Positions 51,235-59,718 of a stretch of 64,000 nt of DNA are shown here, in pieces (the first letter of the stretch is position 1; every line of letters starts with the position of its first letter). The position numbers and the translations under genes were made by a program. This DNA comes from Variovorax davisae. Lineage in GTDB: Bacteria > Pseudomonadota > Gammaproteobacteria > Burkholderiales > Burkholderiaceae_C. The DNA lies in NCBI RefSeq assembly GCF_030316845.1, contig NZ_JASZYS010000013.1:124001-188000 (forward strand). The letters run 5' to 3'. Under the pieces are notes generated by a model, which saw only the letters and a list, made by a program, of their open reading frames with translations, was not told the DNA's origin and made no database searches.

Positions 51235-51458
51235 TGAAGTTCCTTTGATCAATGAACTTACCCTCCGCCGTGCGCAAGCTGCGCAACGTAGGACATCCAC
51301 GCTTCCAAACGGCGTCGTTTCGCCGCCAGCATGCTGAACAAGTGCGCGGCGGATCAACATGGCCTTAGGTACCATCCACGGCGGGGCAAGAAGCTGGTCG
51401 CGGGACAGCAGAAGGGGCCGCAGCCGACTGCCAGTGCAGTCGTTATGAGGTGGGATCG

Positions 51459-51704
51459 TCAGCCGACCGGGTCGGCATCTTCGTCTTCGCCAAGCGCGCG
51501 CGGCCCGAGGGTTGCGTCCGGGACCAGTCGGTAGAGCTCGACCATACCCGCTTCGAAGGCCTCGGTCCAAGAGGGATACGACTGGGCGCCTTCTTCGACG
51601 TCGACCCAGACCGAGGCATCCTCGGTGCTCTCGTGGAGCACCCAGTGGAAGTGGCCGGGGTCCGGCTCGTCAACGAAAACGGTGATGTGCCGCAGGTGGG
51701 TCAT
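51459..51704 (-). CDS. Hypothetical protein, 81 residues
   Basis: MTHLRHITVFVDEPDPGHFH is followed by WVLHESTEDASVWVDVEEGA and SYPSWTEAFEAGMVELYRLV: an acidic beta-alpha protein. It overlaps the upstream 74-residue gene as ATGA, as the third member of a coupled trio that starts with a DUF3606 gene. No known domain. Confidence 0.65.
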   Translation of the reverse strand: MTHLRHITVFVDEPDPGHFHWVLHESTEDASVWVDVEEGAQSYPSWTEAFEAGMVELYRLVPDATLGPRALGEDEDADPVG

Positions 51705-51925
51705 GGCGCGATCCTAGTCTCGGTCGCCGGCTGCCTCGCGGCCGCCCCCTTGGGCGTCCGCCCCGGGATCGTTCCGTCGCGGCACCAGATGCCCGCAGTT
51801 GCTTCAGACTTCGCTGACGCGCGCTTGGCCGGCTTCCGCGGAAGGCTGGCAAACGAGGCGATCATGCGCGCCTCTGCATCGTACTTGGGCTCGCCGGGCC
51901 CCTTCGCAGCGGCCCGGGCGGTCAC
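51701..51925 (-). CDS. Hypothetical protein, 74 residues, GTG start
   Basis: The GTG at 51925 overlaps the DUF3606 stop as GTGA, and the stop at 51701-51703 overlaps the next ATG as ATGA. The product (AGIWCRDGTIPGRTPKGAAA in the middle) is basic, with a single Cys-Trp pair. The two exact overlaps are the main evidence that it is real. Function unknown. Confidence 0.5.
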   Translation of the reverse strand: MTARAAAKGPGEPKYDAEARMIASFASLPRKPAKRASAKSEATAGIWCRDGTIPGRTPKGAAARQPATETRIAP

Positions 51926-52098
51926 TTCTTCTTCAGGTATTCGCGTACCTTCTCCGCCGAGTTGCCAACGGCCGCCACCGCGGCCTTGAGCGTCTCCTCG
52001 TCGACGCCAAGGGATTCGGTCCAGCTGCGGACCTCATGGGGTTCGTTCAGGGCGATCAGCTTTCGATCGAGGCCGGTCTTCTTGGGGTCGTCTGCCAT
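51922..52098 (-). CDS. DUF3606 protein
   Basis: 58 residues: MADDPKKTGLDRKLIALNEP, HEVRSWTESLGVDEETLKAA and VAAVGNSAEKVREYLKKK. It is the clearest of the three DUF3606 genes and starts the coupled trio that continues at 51701-51925 and 51459-51704. GAGAATCAC lies upstream of the ATG at 52098. Confidence 0.82.
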   Translation of the reverse strand: MADDPKKTGLDRKLIALNEPHEVRSWTESLGVDEETLKAAVAAVGNSAEKVREYLKKK

Positions 52099-52229
52099 GT
52101 GATTCTCCAGTGACGGCCAGGCTCAACTTGAGCCAGCGCCCGGACATGGTGGATCGTTTCCTGTCGCGTAAGCATGAGGCAGTTTGCGCGTTCCGCTGAC
52201 AGCCAATGCCTCGCCTTCTAGGGGACTCC

Positions 52230-52610
52230 TTTAGACCTCGTGCACTACCTGCCGAAGCTGCTCGAAGAGCGCGCCCTCCCGTCGACCGCTCCAAGGTGGG
52301 TCTTCGAGATCAGGTATGACGGCTACCGCCTCACGGCGATGTTTGGGACGGGGAGTTGCAGGCCACACGGGCGATGGCGCAACGCAACGCTCCGGTTTCC
52401 GGAAGTGGCCATGTCCCTTTGCGGTTCGCGATGGACCCTACGTGACGGAGGGCGAGATCTGCGTGCGACGACATCGAGCGCTCGGACCTCGATCGCCTGC
52501 ATGCCCGAGCGCGCGGCCACCGTTGGTTTGAAGGCTAAGTCGCCAAGCGCGACGCCTGCATCTACGTGCCTGGCGCGTGCAGGCGAAAAGTGAAGCGGAA
52601 GGGTGCGGCG
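52230..52610 (+). pseudogene. LigD-type ATP-dependent DNA ligase remnant
   Basis: The plus strand reads LDLVHYLPKLLEERALPSTA then PRWVFEIRYDGYRLTAMFG, which matches the start of the LigD ligase domain. The active-site motif is E-I-K-Y-D-G-Y-R in working enzymes, but here the nucleophilic Lys is Arg (AGG). Further on, in other frames, come SDLDRLHARARGHRWFEG, a stop, then VAKRDACIYVPG, which match later parts of the same domain with a large piece missing. Frameshifts, a stop and the K-to-R change make it non-functional. Confidence 0.6.
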
Positions 52611-52645
52611 CCGGCGGATTTATAGGGCCCGGCGACCCGAACCGC

Positions 52646-52885
52646 TCAGGAATCAGATTCAACCCCAGCTCGCAGCCTTGAAGGATTGCTTGATGTGGAA
52701 GGGTGGGTTTCCACATGGACTTGGTGGTCGTGGTTCAGCGGACTTGAGTCCGAAAAGGCGGCCCATGATCCACCGGCCGCTAATACCGAGAGGGCAATCC
52801 ACCGAGGGGCGCGTGCCTTCCAGATCGCCAGAATCCCGAGCGTGGCTGCACTTACGGTTAGTCCGAGGAAAGCGGGATCGTGCAT
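52646..52885 (-). CDS. Possible small membrane protein
   Basis: 79 residues: two hydrophobic segments (PAFLGLTVSAATLGILAIWK, ALSVLAAGGSWAAFSDSSPL) and a polar, Ser/His-rich tail. Only a weak GAG precedes the ATG at 52885. Not recognised. Confidence 0.35.
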   Translation of the reverse strand: MHDPAFLGLTVSAATLGILAIWKARAPRWIALSVLAAGGSWAAFSDSSPLNHDHQVHVETHPSTSSNPSRLRAGVESDS

Positions 52886-53876
52886 AGGGAACTCTGGCCG
52901 TGCTTTTTGATGGAGGGGATTTTGGATTGGAAGGCGTGGCACTGTTCGCTTGAACAAAGGCCCATTGCGTCGGCTGCTCACCAGAGCGCGCCGCCGAGGG
53001 ATAGTAGAGTCGGCCGGCCGCGCTGCCGGCTCGCTCTCTGTGGTCCAAGCTAGCCGCCCATGAAAAAGCCCGCCGAAGGCGGGCAAGACCTATTGATGGT
53101 CGGAGGGGTTGGAAAAATAAAAATGATAGTTCGGTCCTCTGAACGACCCCTGAACGCCGTTTCAGACCGTGTTCTTGAAAAGCCCCCGCCTGACAAATGA
53201 CTAACAAAGGAACGAGCCCTGGATGTCCGCGGTCGCAACCTTCATCCGGCGCCAGTGAGATGCCGCTTTCGCAGGCAATGCGGGGAGAGGCCCAACTGCA
53301 AAGGCCTCGTTGCGCGTGGAGTCTTCTTATCAGCAACGTCACCCACCGCAACGGTGGACAACCTTTAGTGGCGCTGGGCCGAGTCCACTTGCAAGCCCAT
53401 GGTGTCCGTTCGACACGGAAAATCCCGCGGGGTGACCGACGGGCGGAGTGCGGGGCGCGCCCGCCCGCAGGGCGGCTGCACGGCCTGCTAGTAGCTTGCG
53501 CTTTTTGCTTTGCTTCGGCTCGCCCGGCCTCGGGTCTCTTGACCTAGCGACGAAAACAACGCCGTGTAGACCGTCGTTGCGCAGTTTTTGGCTGGATGGC
53601 CGCTCTCGCAGGAGAAGGAACGTCCGCAACGGGTCCAATCGGCCGGCTCGCGCTACCTGCCGTGGAATCTCATCCCAGCCGCCGGGCAGCCGCTTCAACT
53701 TTTGATTGCAGGCATCGGTTTCTACATTGCGGCCACGCCAATGGCATCGCGAGCCCCTTGCGAGATGGATGCGACTGACGCAGCAGCGCGGTGGCTCTGA
53801 AGGCTGAGTTCAGCCAGGAGCGGGCCTTCCCGTTTGCCCCTGTTTTCGCCATGATGCTGGCACTTCAAGGAAGTCG
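52886..53876. other. Gene-poor region
   Basis: Nearly 1 kb without a supportable gene. It contains a terminator-like hairpin at 53063-53084 and AT-rich patches around 53100-53210. Several open frames exist on both strands but none has a start site or recognised content. Confidence 0.5.
53063..53084 (-). terminator. Rho-independent terminator-like hairpin, minus strand
   Basis: On the minus strand GCCCGCC-TTC-GGCGGGC is followed by TTTTT. It closely resembles the hairpin at 21009-21029. No minus-strand gene is recognised just upstream of it (above 53084), so it may end an unannotated transcript such as a small RNA. Confidence 0.55.
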
Positions 53877-54062
53877 ATGCGCCTACTGTCCTTTATTGTT
53901 CAGCTCTCGATGTTCTGGATTCCTTTGGCCATTGCCTTGCTGACCCTCGGCTATGCGGTCTATCTGGGCAACGTAGGCATGGGCATTCTGGGAGGTACCG
54001 TTGCGCTGGTTCTAGGGCTATGCAAGGCCATCATGCTGGGCGCTGCAATCAAGAACAAGTAG
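53877..54062 (+). CDS. Small two-TM membrane protein
   Basis: 61 residues: MRLLSFIVQLSMFWIPLAIA, LLTLGYAVYLGNVGMGILGG, TVALVLGLCKAIMLGAAIKN. Two membrane helices joined by a Gly-rich turn. AAGGAAG lies upstream of the ATG. It resembles short inner-membrane proteins of unknown role. Confidence 0.6.
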   Translation: MRLLSFIVQLSMFWIPLAIALLTLGYAVYLGNVGMGILGGTVALVLGLCKAIMLGAAIKNK

Positions 54063-54444
54063 CTTGGTCGCCGGCCGCTGGTTGCCGGCGCGCTGTCAAC
54101 TTCCGGGTGCGGCCAGGACCGGCCGTTCGCCGGTGGCGCCCAATTCGCCCGTTAGCCGACCTTCGCGACACCCCGCGCACAATGGGTCGAACGCCGCCAA
54201 AGGACAACATGAACGCCGTTGAAGTACAGCGCTGGAACCAAGAGCTTGATGGGCTCTTGGAATCTACCGGGACCACCGCCGGCCTGTTCGTCAACGCGTT
54301 CTGACCTGGTGGTTCACGGCCCTCCTGCGAGCCTGGTTCCGGCAACGTGCTGAACTTGATCTACCGGAGGCCTGAGGTGGTTGCGGGCCCGGCGACAGCG
54401 CGGCGAGTTGGGGTGAGAGCGATTAAAAATCTTCCCAGGGAACG
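54063..54444. other. Intergenic, short frame only
   Basis: About 380 bases. A 31-codon plus-strand frame (54209-54304, MNAVEVQRWNQELDGLLEST) is acidic and ends abruptly; it may be the cut start of a longer gene. Nothing else supportable. Confidence 0.4.
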
Positions 54445-55140
54445 CTACGTCGCTTCAGCGCGCATGGAGATTCTCGTCGGCGCGAACATGCTTCGTCCCA
54501 GCCAGCGCCACAGTGATTGCCCCTGACGCCCGGCGCCCTGGACAACGAGCACGCCGGCGCGGATCTGCTGACCCGGATCGCCGTCGCCATTCCAGATTTC
54601 GGTCAGCGAGCGGACGGTAGATTCCACGATCACCGTCACCTCGTGGCCCGGGTCATCCCGGCACAGATCGGCGGTGCCGTCTTCCACCACCAACCACCAC
54701 AATCGCTCTGCCGAGGGGGCGTCGCGAAAGCGGAAATGCACCACGGTCCGCTGGCCTGCCGGGAACTCCTCGATACGCGCAAAACGCCGGATGTCCCACA
54801 TCAGGAAACCGGCATCGAGTTGCTCGCGCCGCAGCCGGCTGCCGATCCATCGCGCCCCCCAGTGGCCAATTCCGACCACGATCGGACGAAGTTCCTCGCC
54901 TGCGGGGGTGAGGTGGTACTCCCAGGCCTTGCCTGCCCGCCGTCGCTCGACCACGCCGATCGACTCCAGCTTGCGCAGCCGCTGCGTCAGGAGCGTCGGG
55001 GACATCCGCGGCACGCCGCGGTGGATGTCGTTGAAGCGACTACTGCCGCAGAGCAGTTCTCGGACCACGAGGGGCGTCCAGAGCTCGCCCAGTACCTCGG
55101 CGCCGCGAGCCACTGTGCAGAACTGCATGTAGTCGACCAT
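54445..55140 (-). CDS. HxlR family transcriptional regulator with C-terminal extension
   Basis: 231 residues. The first 105 are a winged-helix HxlR domain: MVDYMQFCTVARGAEVLGEL, WTPLVVRELLCGSSRFNDIH, RGVPRMSPTLLTQRLRKLES. The rest (RTVVHFRFRDAPSAERLWWL, ADLCRDDPGHEVTVIVES) resembles SCP2/sterol-carrier-like or activity-sensing domains found in long HxlR proteins. The ATG at 55140 matches the usual start. It is divergent from the methyltransferase gene and probably controls it. Confidence 0.85.
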   Translation of the reverse strand: MVDYMQFCTVARGAEVLGELWTPLVVRELLCGSSRFNDIHRGVPRMSPTLLTQRLRKLESIGVVERRRAGKAWEYHLTPAGEELRPIVVGIGHWGARWIGSRLRREQLDAGFLMWDIRRFARIEEFPAGQRTVVHFRFRDAPSAERLWWLVVEDGTADLCRDDPGHEVTVIVESTVRSLTEIWNGDGDPGQQIRAGVLVVQGAGRQGQSLWRWLGRSMFAPTRISMRAEAT

Positions 55141-55265
55141 GGCCGAGTCTATTCCGATCACCCGTTCCGGAGAACTCCAGAATCTGGACTTGAGGAGAGC
55201 GAGCTGGCGGGCTACCTTGACGCAGCCGACGCATGTCGCGCCGGCACTTCCTCTGAGGAGCTGCC

Positions 55266-56153
55266 ATGGTTGAAACCCTTCAAGCGCCCAATGCCGCCGC
55301 AACCTTTGACCCTGACAAGTTTCGCGCTACCACCCGTACGCAATGGGAGGCGGCGGCCGAAGCGTGGGACCGCTGGTCGCCTCTGCTGGCCCGGTGGCTT
55401 GGCCCCGCGACTGAAGCCATGATGGACGCGGCCGGCGTCGGGCCCGGCGCACGCGTGCTCGACATCGCCGCGGGCGCCGGCGAACAGACGCTGGTGGCCG
55501 CGCGTCGTGCCGGTCCGGCTGGCTATGTGCTTGCCACCGACATCTCGCCCGCTATCCTGCGCTACGCTGGCGCGGCCGCGGACAAGGCCGGCCTGGCGAA
55601 TGTCGAGACCCGCGAACTCGACGGTGAGCGTCATGATCTGTTGGAGGCGGCCGCTTTCGATGCCGCGATCTCGCGCGTCGGCCTGATCTACTTTCCCGAC
55701 CAGCAGCGTGCGCTGGCGGGCATCCGTCACGCCCTGCGCCCCGGAGGCCGGTTCGCTGCGGTGGTGTACTCCACGCCGGAGATGAATCCGTTCTTTGCCC
55801 TGCCAGTCGGCATCATTCGCCGTCGGGCACAGTTGCCGCCCCCGCTGCCGGGCCAGCCAGGGCCCTTCTCGCTCGGCGGCGAAGGCGTCCTGGCGCGCGC
55901 GCTGGAGCAAGCGGGCTTGCGCGACGTGCAAGTGCAGAAGGTCGACTCACCGCTACGCCTGCCGACCGCGGCGGCGTGCGTGCAGTTCGAGCGCGAGTCT
56001 TTTGGCGCGCTGCTCCAGATGATGTCAGGCATGGGGGACGACGACCGTGCCGCCACATGGGACGAGATCGAAAGCACGCTATCCCGCTTCGAGACGCCGG
56101 AGGCGGGCTTCGTCGGCCCCTGCGAAATGCTCGTCGGCAGCGGCACGCGCTGA
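55266..56153 (+). CDS. Class I SAM-dependent methyltransferase
   Basis: 295 residues with SAM-binding motif I VLDIAAGAGEQTLVAARRAG, the acidic loop ATDISPAILRYA, motif II-like FDAAISRVGLIYFPDQQRAL and HALRPGGRFAAVVYS. It resembles UbiE/Coq5-type and related small-molecule methyltransferases. It is soluble and cytoplasmic. TGAGGAG lies upstream of the ATG at 55266. The divergent HxlR gene is the probable regulator; the substrate is unknown. Confidence 0.9.
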   Translation: MVETLQAPNAAATFDPDKFRATTRTQWEAAAEAWDRWSPLLARWLGPATEAMMDAAGVGPGARVLDIAAGAGEQTLVAARRAGPAGYVLATDISPAILRYAGAAADKAGLANVETRELDGERHDLLEAAAFDAAISRVGLIYFPDQQRALAGIRHALRPGGRFAAVVYSTPEMNPFFALPVGIIRRRAQLPPPLPGQPGPFSLGGEGVLARALEQAGLRDVQVQKVDSPLRLPTAAACVQFERESFGALLQMMSGMGDDDRAATWDEIESTLSRFETPEAGFVGPCEMLVGSGTR

Positions 56154-56214
56154 TGTCGGATGTGTGGTCTTGGTCTGCACGAAAACGCCTGCGACAGTTG
56201 GCCCGCTGCGTCCA

Positions 56215-57108
56215 ATGAGCGTTTTTATGCAAACAGGCGCCAGAGAGATCGATCTTATGCGCCGATTACCGTTTTTATGGCAGGATGACATCCTCGGTGA
56301 GGTGACCACCCTTGCCTCGTTCGGCCTGCGGCAGTCGCCTGTGTTTGTCGGTGAAACGATCCGCTACGAAAACGTGGTGCACTACGTCGCGCCCGAGTGG
56401 CCCGATGTCGCTCCGATGCTGGAGGGGCTGCGGACATTCGTGGAGCGAACGCAGGGGGCATCGGCCACAGCTCGCGCTGCGGTTGCCTCGTTCGCGTTCG
56501 TGTACATCCACCCTCTGGCTGACGGCAACGGACGCGTGCACAGGTTTCTGGTCAACGACGTGCTGCGGCGCGACGGCGCCATACACGCCCCTTTCATTCT
56601 TCCCCTATCCGCATTGATCACCGAGCACTCAGCGGAACGTGCACGGTATGACGAAGCGTTGGAGGCGTTCTCTCGGCCGCTGATGGAGCGCTATGCAGAT
56701 CGGTATCGATTCTCCAAAGAGCCGGAGCAGCACCCCGACGGTGTCGTGTCGAACTTCCACTTCGACGCGTACGCCGATGCACGGATGGCCTGGCGATTTC
56801 TCGACCTGACCAGCCATGTTGAATACACTGCCGGGCTCCTCGCCCGAACCATTCAGCAAGAGATGCATGCACAGGCCGCCTTCTTCCGAAGCTTTGGCCA
56901 GGCACGGGCAGCAGTGAAGGAAATCATCGAGGGGCCTGACGCCGACGTGGACGCCATCGTCCGATCGGTGCGAGAGAACAACGGCGTACGATCGGGGAAG
57001 CTGGCCAAGCGATTCCCGGCACTGCAGAACGACACAACATGGGCAAAGGTCGCGTCTGCCGTCGCAGAGTCTTTCGCTTCCGGGTCGCCGCCTCAAGACA
57101 GACCCTGA
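56215..57108 (+). CDS. Fic domain protein, N-terminally shortened
   Basis: 297 residues with the Fic core and active motif HPLADGNGRVHRFL (His99; Leu in place of the usual Phe in HPFxxGNGR), followed by FILPLSALITEHSAERARYD and a helical C-terminal region (YTAGLLARTIQQEMHAQAAF). Relatives are commonly 450-520 residues with an N-terminal domain that is missing here; the conserved part begins at about residue 15 (MRRLPFLWQDDILGEVTTLA). The ATG at 56215 is not preceded by a good ribosome-binding site. Fic enzymes transfer AMP to proteins; activity here is uncertain. Confidence 0.75.
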   Translation: MSVFMQTGAREIDLMRRLPFLWQDDILGEVTTLASFGLRQSPVFVGETIRYENVVHYVAPEWPDVAPMLEGLRTFVERTQGASATARAAVASFAFVYIHPLADGNGRVHRFLVNDVLRRDGAIHAPFILPLSALITEHSAERARYDEALEAFSRPLMERYADRYRFSKEPEQHPDGVVSNFHFDAYADARMAWRFLDLTSHVEYTAGLLARTIQQEMHAQAAFFRSFGQARAAVKEIIEGPDADVDAIVRSVRENNGVRSGKLAKRFPALQNDTTWAKVASAVAESFASGSPPQDRP

Positions 57109-57110
57109 GG

Positions 57111-57342
57111 ATGCCGATCAGAAGTCACATCCCTTGGGACGCCCGAGCGGCGGCTCGCCACGGGAATTTGCGCGTCCATGTGAAGGCGCGCGGCATGCCC
57201 ATTGGCGACTTCGGCGAGATGATTCGCGGCGCGCGCCCTCACCCTCGGCGCGGAGGTAGCCACGGACAACACCCGGCATTTTGCGCTCTCAAGAGCTGAG
57301 GCGCTTCGTGGTGACTTTCGGCTGTACACGGGTCAAAGCGTG
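57111..57342 (+). pseudogene. VapC/PIN-domain toxin C-terminal remnant
   Basis: Frame 1: IPWDARAAARHGNLRVHVKA then RGMPIGDFGEMI. After a one-base shift near 57232 the sequence continues as ALTLGAEVATDNTRHFALS and stops at 57340-57342. This is the second half of a PIN-domain RNase toxin, with the Asp residues in PIGDF and VATDNTRHF. The N-terminal half and the VapB antitoxin are absent. It begins 3 bases after the Fic stop, so two toxin-type genes were damaged in the same place. Confidence 0.65.
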
Positions 57343-57705
57343 TGAAATGTTCCAGCGGCTGTCAAACCAAGTTGACACCCGGCAGGATCAGACGCGGACC
57401 GCGCGCTGCGCTTGGCTCTGATGTGCGCGGGTGGACAGGTGCAGCCCACGCTCGTGGACGCGTGTTCAATGCGAAATGGCTCGCACAGGCCAGATCGCAG
57501 CGGCCAGGCCCCGTGGCGTGTAGGGCGTCGGACCGGGTCGCCGTGGCCCCGGCGAATGCGTCCACCGGGCCCGCAAGAATGGTCGAATAGCCCCGATTTG
57601 CCAGGGTATCTCCCGAGTTCACATACTGGGCACTACCAAACCTGCTAACCACTCGCGCCCCGGATCCGGAACATAGTCGACGCCAAGTGCCAACACGGAG
57701 ATGCC
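57343..57705. other. Intergenic region, no recognised gene
   Basis: About 360 bases before the epoxide hydrolase gene. A 96-codon minus-strand frame (57362-57652, ending LPGVNLV) is open but not recognised and has no good start site. GGAGATGCC before 57706 is the ribosome-binding site of the hydrolase. Confidence 0.45.
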
Positions 57706-58860
57706 ATGACCCCCACCCCTTACCAGTTGCATGTCCCCGAAGCCGCGATCGCCGATCTCCGCGAGCGGCTGGCGCGCACGCGCCTGCCAGACCAGGCGCC
57801 GGGCGAACCGTGGGCCTACGGAACGGACCTTGCGTGGATGCACGGGCTCATCGCGCACTGGCTTCACAAATTCGACTGGCGTGCGCAGGAGGCGCGACTG
57901 AACGCCTGGCCGCTGTTCAGCGTGGCGCTGGCCGGCATAGACCTGCGCTATCTGCATGTGCCAGGGGTCGGCCCGCACCCGATGCCCTTGTTGCTGTCGC
58001 ATGGTTGGCCGGGCTCGGTTTTCGAGTTCATGGACTTGATTCCGCGCCTGACTGACCCTGCGCGCTTCGGCGGCGACCCGGCCGATGCATTCACGGTCGT
58101 GGCCCCCAGCCTGCCCGGCTACGGCCTGTCCTTCGCGCCTGGACAGCCACGCTTCTCGGTCGAGCAGATCGCCGACGCGTTCGCGACGCTGATGAGCGAG
58201 ACCCTCGGCTATCGTCGTTTCGCCACGCAGGGCGGGGACTGGGGGGCATCGATTTCGGCGCGGTTGGGGCTGATGCATGCCGAAAAGACGATCGGCGTGC
58301 ACCTGAATCTGCTGCCGCTGCGCCGTGATCCCGCCGCCTTGGTGGGCGACGATGACGCCGCGCGGCGGTATCGGATCGATCTCGATCGCTGGCTCAGCGA
58401 GGAGACCGGCTACAGCACCCAGCAGGGAACCCGGCCCCAGACTTTGGCCTTTGCGTTGACTGATTCACCCGTGGGGCTTGCCGCTTGGATCGTCGAGAAG
58501 ATGCGCGCCTGGTCCGACTGCAATGGAGACGTCGAGTCCGCATTCTCGAAGGACGAGATTCTTGCCAACGTCTCGCTGTACTGGTTCACGGGCGCCATCG
58601 GCTCGTCGTTCTGGCCGTACTACGCGCGGCAGCACGGGCCGTGGCCGATTCCGGACGGCGAGACCGTCGACGTGCCGATGGGCTATTGCGAGTTCCCCAA
58701 AGAGATCGTCCGGCCGCCGCGCTCGCTCGCCGCGCGCACCTTCACCAACATCCGCCGCTGGAGCGTGATGCCGGCTGGCGGTCATTTCGCAGCGATGGAA
58801 GAACCGGAAGCGCTGGCGACGGAGATCCGCGCCTTCTACCGTTCACTGCGTGTGGGTTGA
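57706..58860 (+). CDS. Epoxide hydrolase (microsomal-type alpha/beta hydrolase)
   Basis: 384 residues. The N-terminal epoxide-hydrolase cap segment (YQLHVPEAAIADLRERLART) precedes the alpha/beta core with oxyanion motif SHGWPGSVFEF, nucleophile Asp178 in TQGGDWGAS, and catalytic His in PAGGHFAAMEEPEALA near the end. Tyr residues of the cap that activate the epoxide lie in SLYWFTGAIGSSFWPYYAR. It is soluble. It converges with the IclR gene of the catabolic operon. Confidence 0.92.
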   Translation: MTPTPYQLHVPEAAIADLRERLARTRLPDQAPGEPWAYGTDLAWMHGLIAHWLHKFDWRAQEARLNAWPLFSVALAGIDLRYLHVPGVGPHPMPLLLSHGWPGSVFEFMDLIPRLTDPARFGGDPADAFTVVAPSLPGYGLSFAPGQPRFSVEQIADAFATLMSETLGYRRFATQGGDWGASISARLGLMHAEKTIGVHLNLLPLRRDPAALVGDDDAARRYRIDLDRWLSEETGYSTQQGTRPQTLAFALTDSPVGLAAWIVEKMRAWSDCNGDVESAFSKDEILANVSLYWFTGAIGSSFWPYYARQHGPWPIPDGETVDVPMGYCEFPKEIVRPPRSLAARTFTNIRRWSVMPAGGHFAAMEEPEALATEIRAFYRSLRVG

Positions 58861-58881
58861 GAAGCTCGGCGGCGCCTTGGC

Positions 58882-59715
58882 TCAGGCGCCAAGGCCCAGG
58901 CCGCGCAGCTCGGTCTCGAACATCTGGCGCATCTTGTGCTGGCGCTCGAAGCCGAAGCGCGCGGTCAGCGTGGCAATGCTGATCGCGCCCATGCCGTGCT
59001 CGCCCATGCGGAAGGCCATTCCGAAGCCTGCCACGCCGACCTCGCCGAACGCGTCGAACACCAGCGCGCAGCCTTGCTCGCGTACGGCGGTGGACCTTGC
59101 CTGCAGCATGTCCTCGTCGATCAGGTTCTGCGCGTAGGCCGCGGCATTGCGCGCGTAGGTGCCGGCAATCTCGGCCTTGTCCATGAAGCCAAGCACCGCC
59201 GTGCCGCCGGTGCCAGTGCCGATCAGACGACGTTGCCCAATGCTGGTGGTCAAAATTTTGATCGGCGAGCTGCCCTCCTCCCGGTGCGCGCAGTAGACGA
59301 GATCGCCCTGCCTCATCATGAGGAATACCGTATCGCCGCCGATGCGCCCGATGCGCTTCATCACGGGGACGAAGCGTCTCAGCAAGGGCGTGGGTTGCGG
59401 GAGCAATGAACCCAACAGCACGGCCTGCGGGCCAAGCCGGTAGAGTTGCTCGCCGTCGCGATCGACGAACTGCTCTTCGACCAGACAGGTCATCAACCGG
59501 TAGGTCGTGATGCGGTCCAGGCCCTCGTCACGCACCAGTTGCGCGAGCTTCACGCCTTCGTCGTTGTACTTGGCCACGCAGCGCAGAAGCTGCAACGCCC
59601 GCCTGACACTCTGGGTACCGCGCGCGGGGCCGTCGGACGCCGGCTTGGAAGACTTGGGGGTGGCGGATTCGACGGTCAGAAGCTGCATGTTGGATACGAT
59701 TTCACCAGACGCCAT
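58882..59715 (-). CDS. IclR family transcriptional regulator
   Basis: 277 residues: winged HTH (TQSVRRALQLLRCVAKYNDE, GLDRITTYRLMTCLVEEQFV) and the effector domain (TVFLMMRQGDLVYCAHREEG, GTGTGGTAVLGFMDKAEIAG, FGEVGVAGFGMAFRMGEHGM). It starts 3 bases after the NIPSNAP-like gene, so it is the last gene of the minus-strand catabolic operon and probably controls it. A second in-frame ATG at 59688 is also possible. Confidence 0.9.
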   Translation of the reverse strand: MASGEIVSNMQLLTVESATPKSSKPASDGPARGTQSVRRALQLLRCVAKYNDEGVKLAQLVRDEGLDRITTYRLMTCLVEEQFVDRDGEQLYRLGPQAVLLGSLLPQPTPLLRRFVPVMKRIGRIGGDTVFLMMRQGDLVYCAHREEGSSPIKILTTSIGQRRLIGTGTGGTAVLGFMDKAEIAGTYARNAAAYAQNLIDEDMLQARSTAVREQGCALVFDAFGEVGVAGFGMAFRMGEHGMGAISIATLTARFGFERQHKMRQMFETELRGLGLGA

Positions 59716-59718
59716 CGA

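Noticed and set aside
54209..54304. 31-codon frame MNAVEVQRWNQELDGLLEST
   Set aside because: Too short and without a family; may be the cut start of a lost gene but cannot be supported as a feature.
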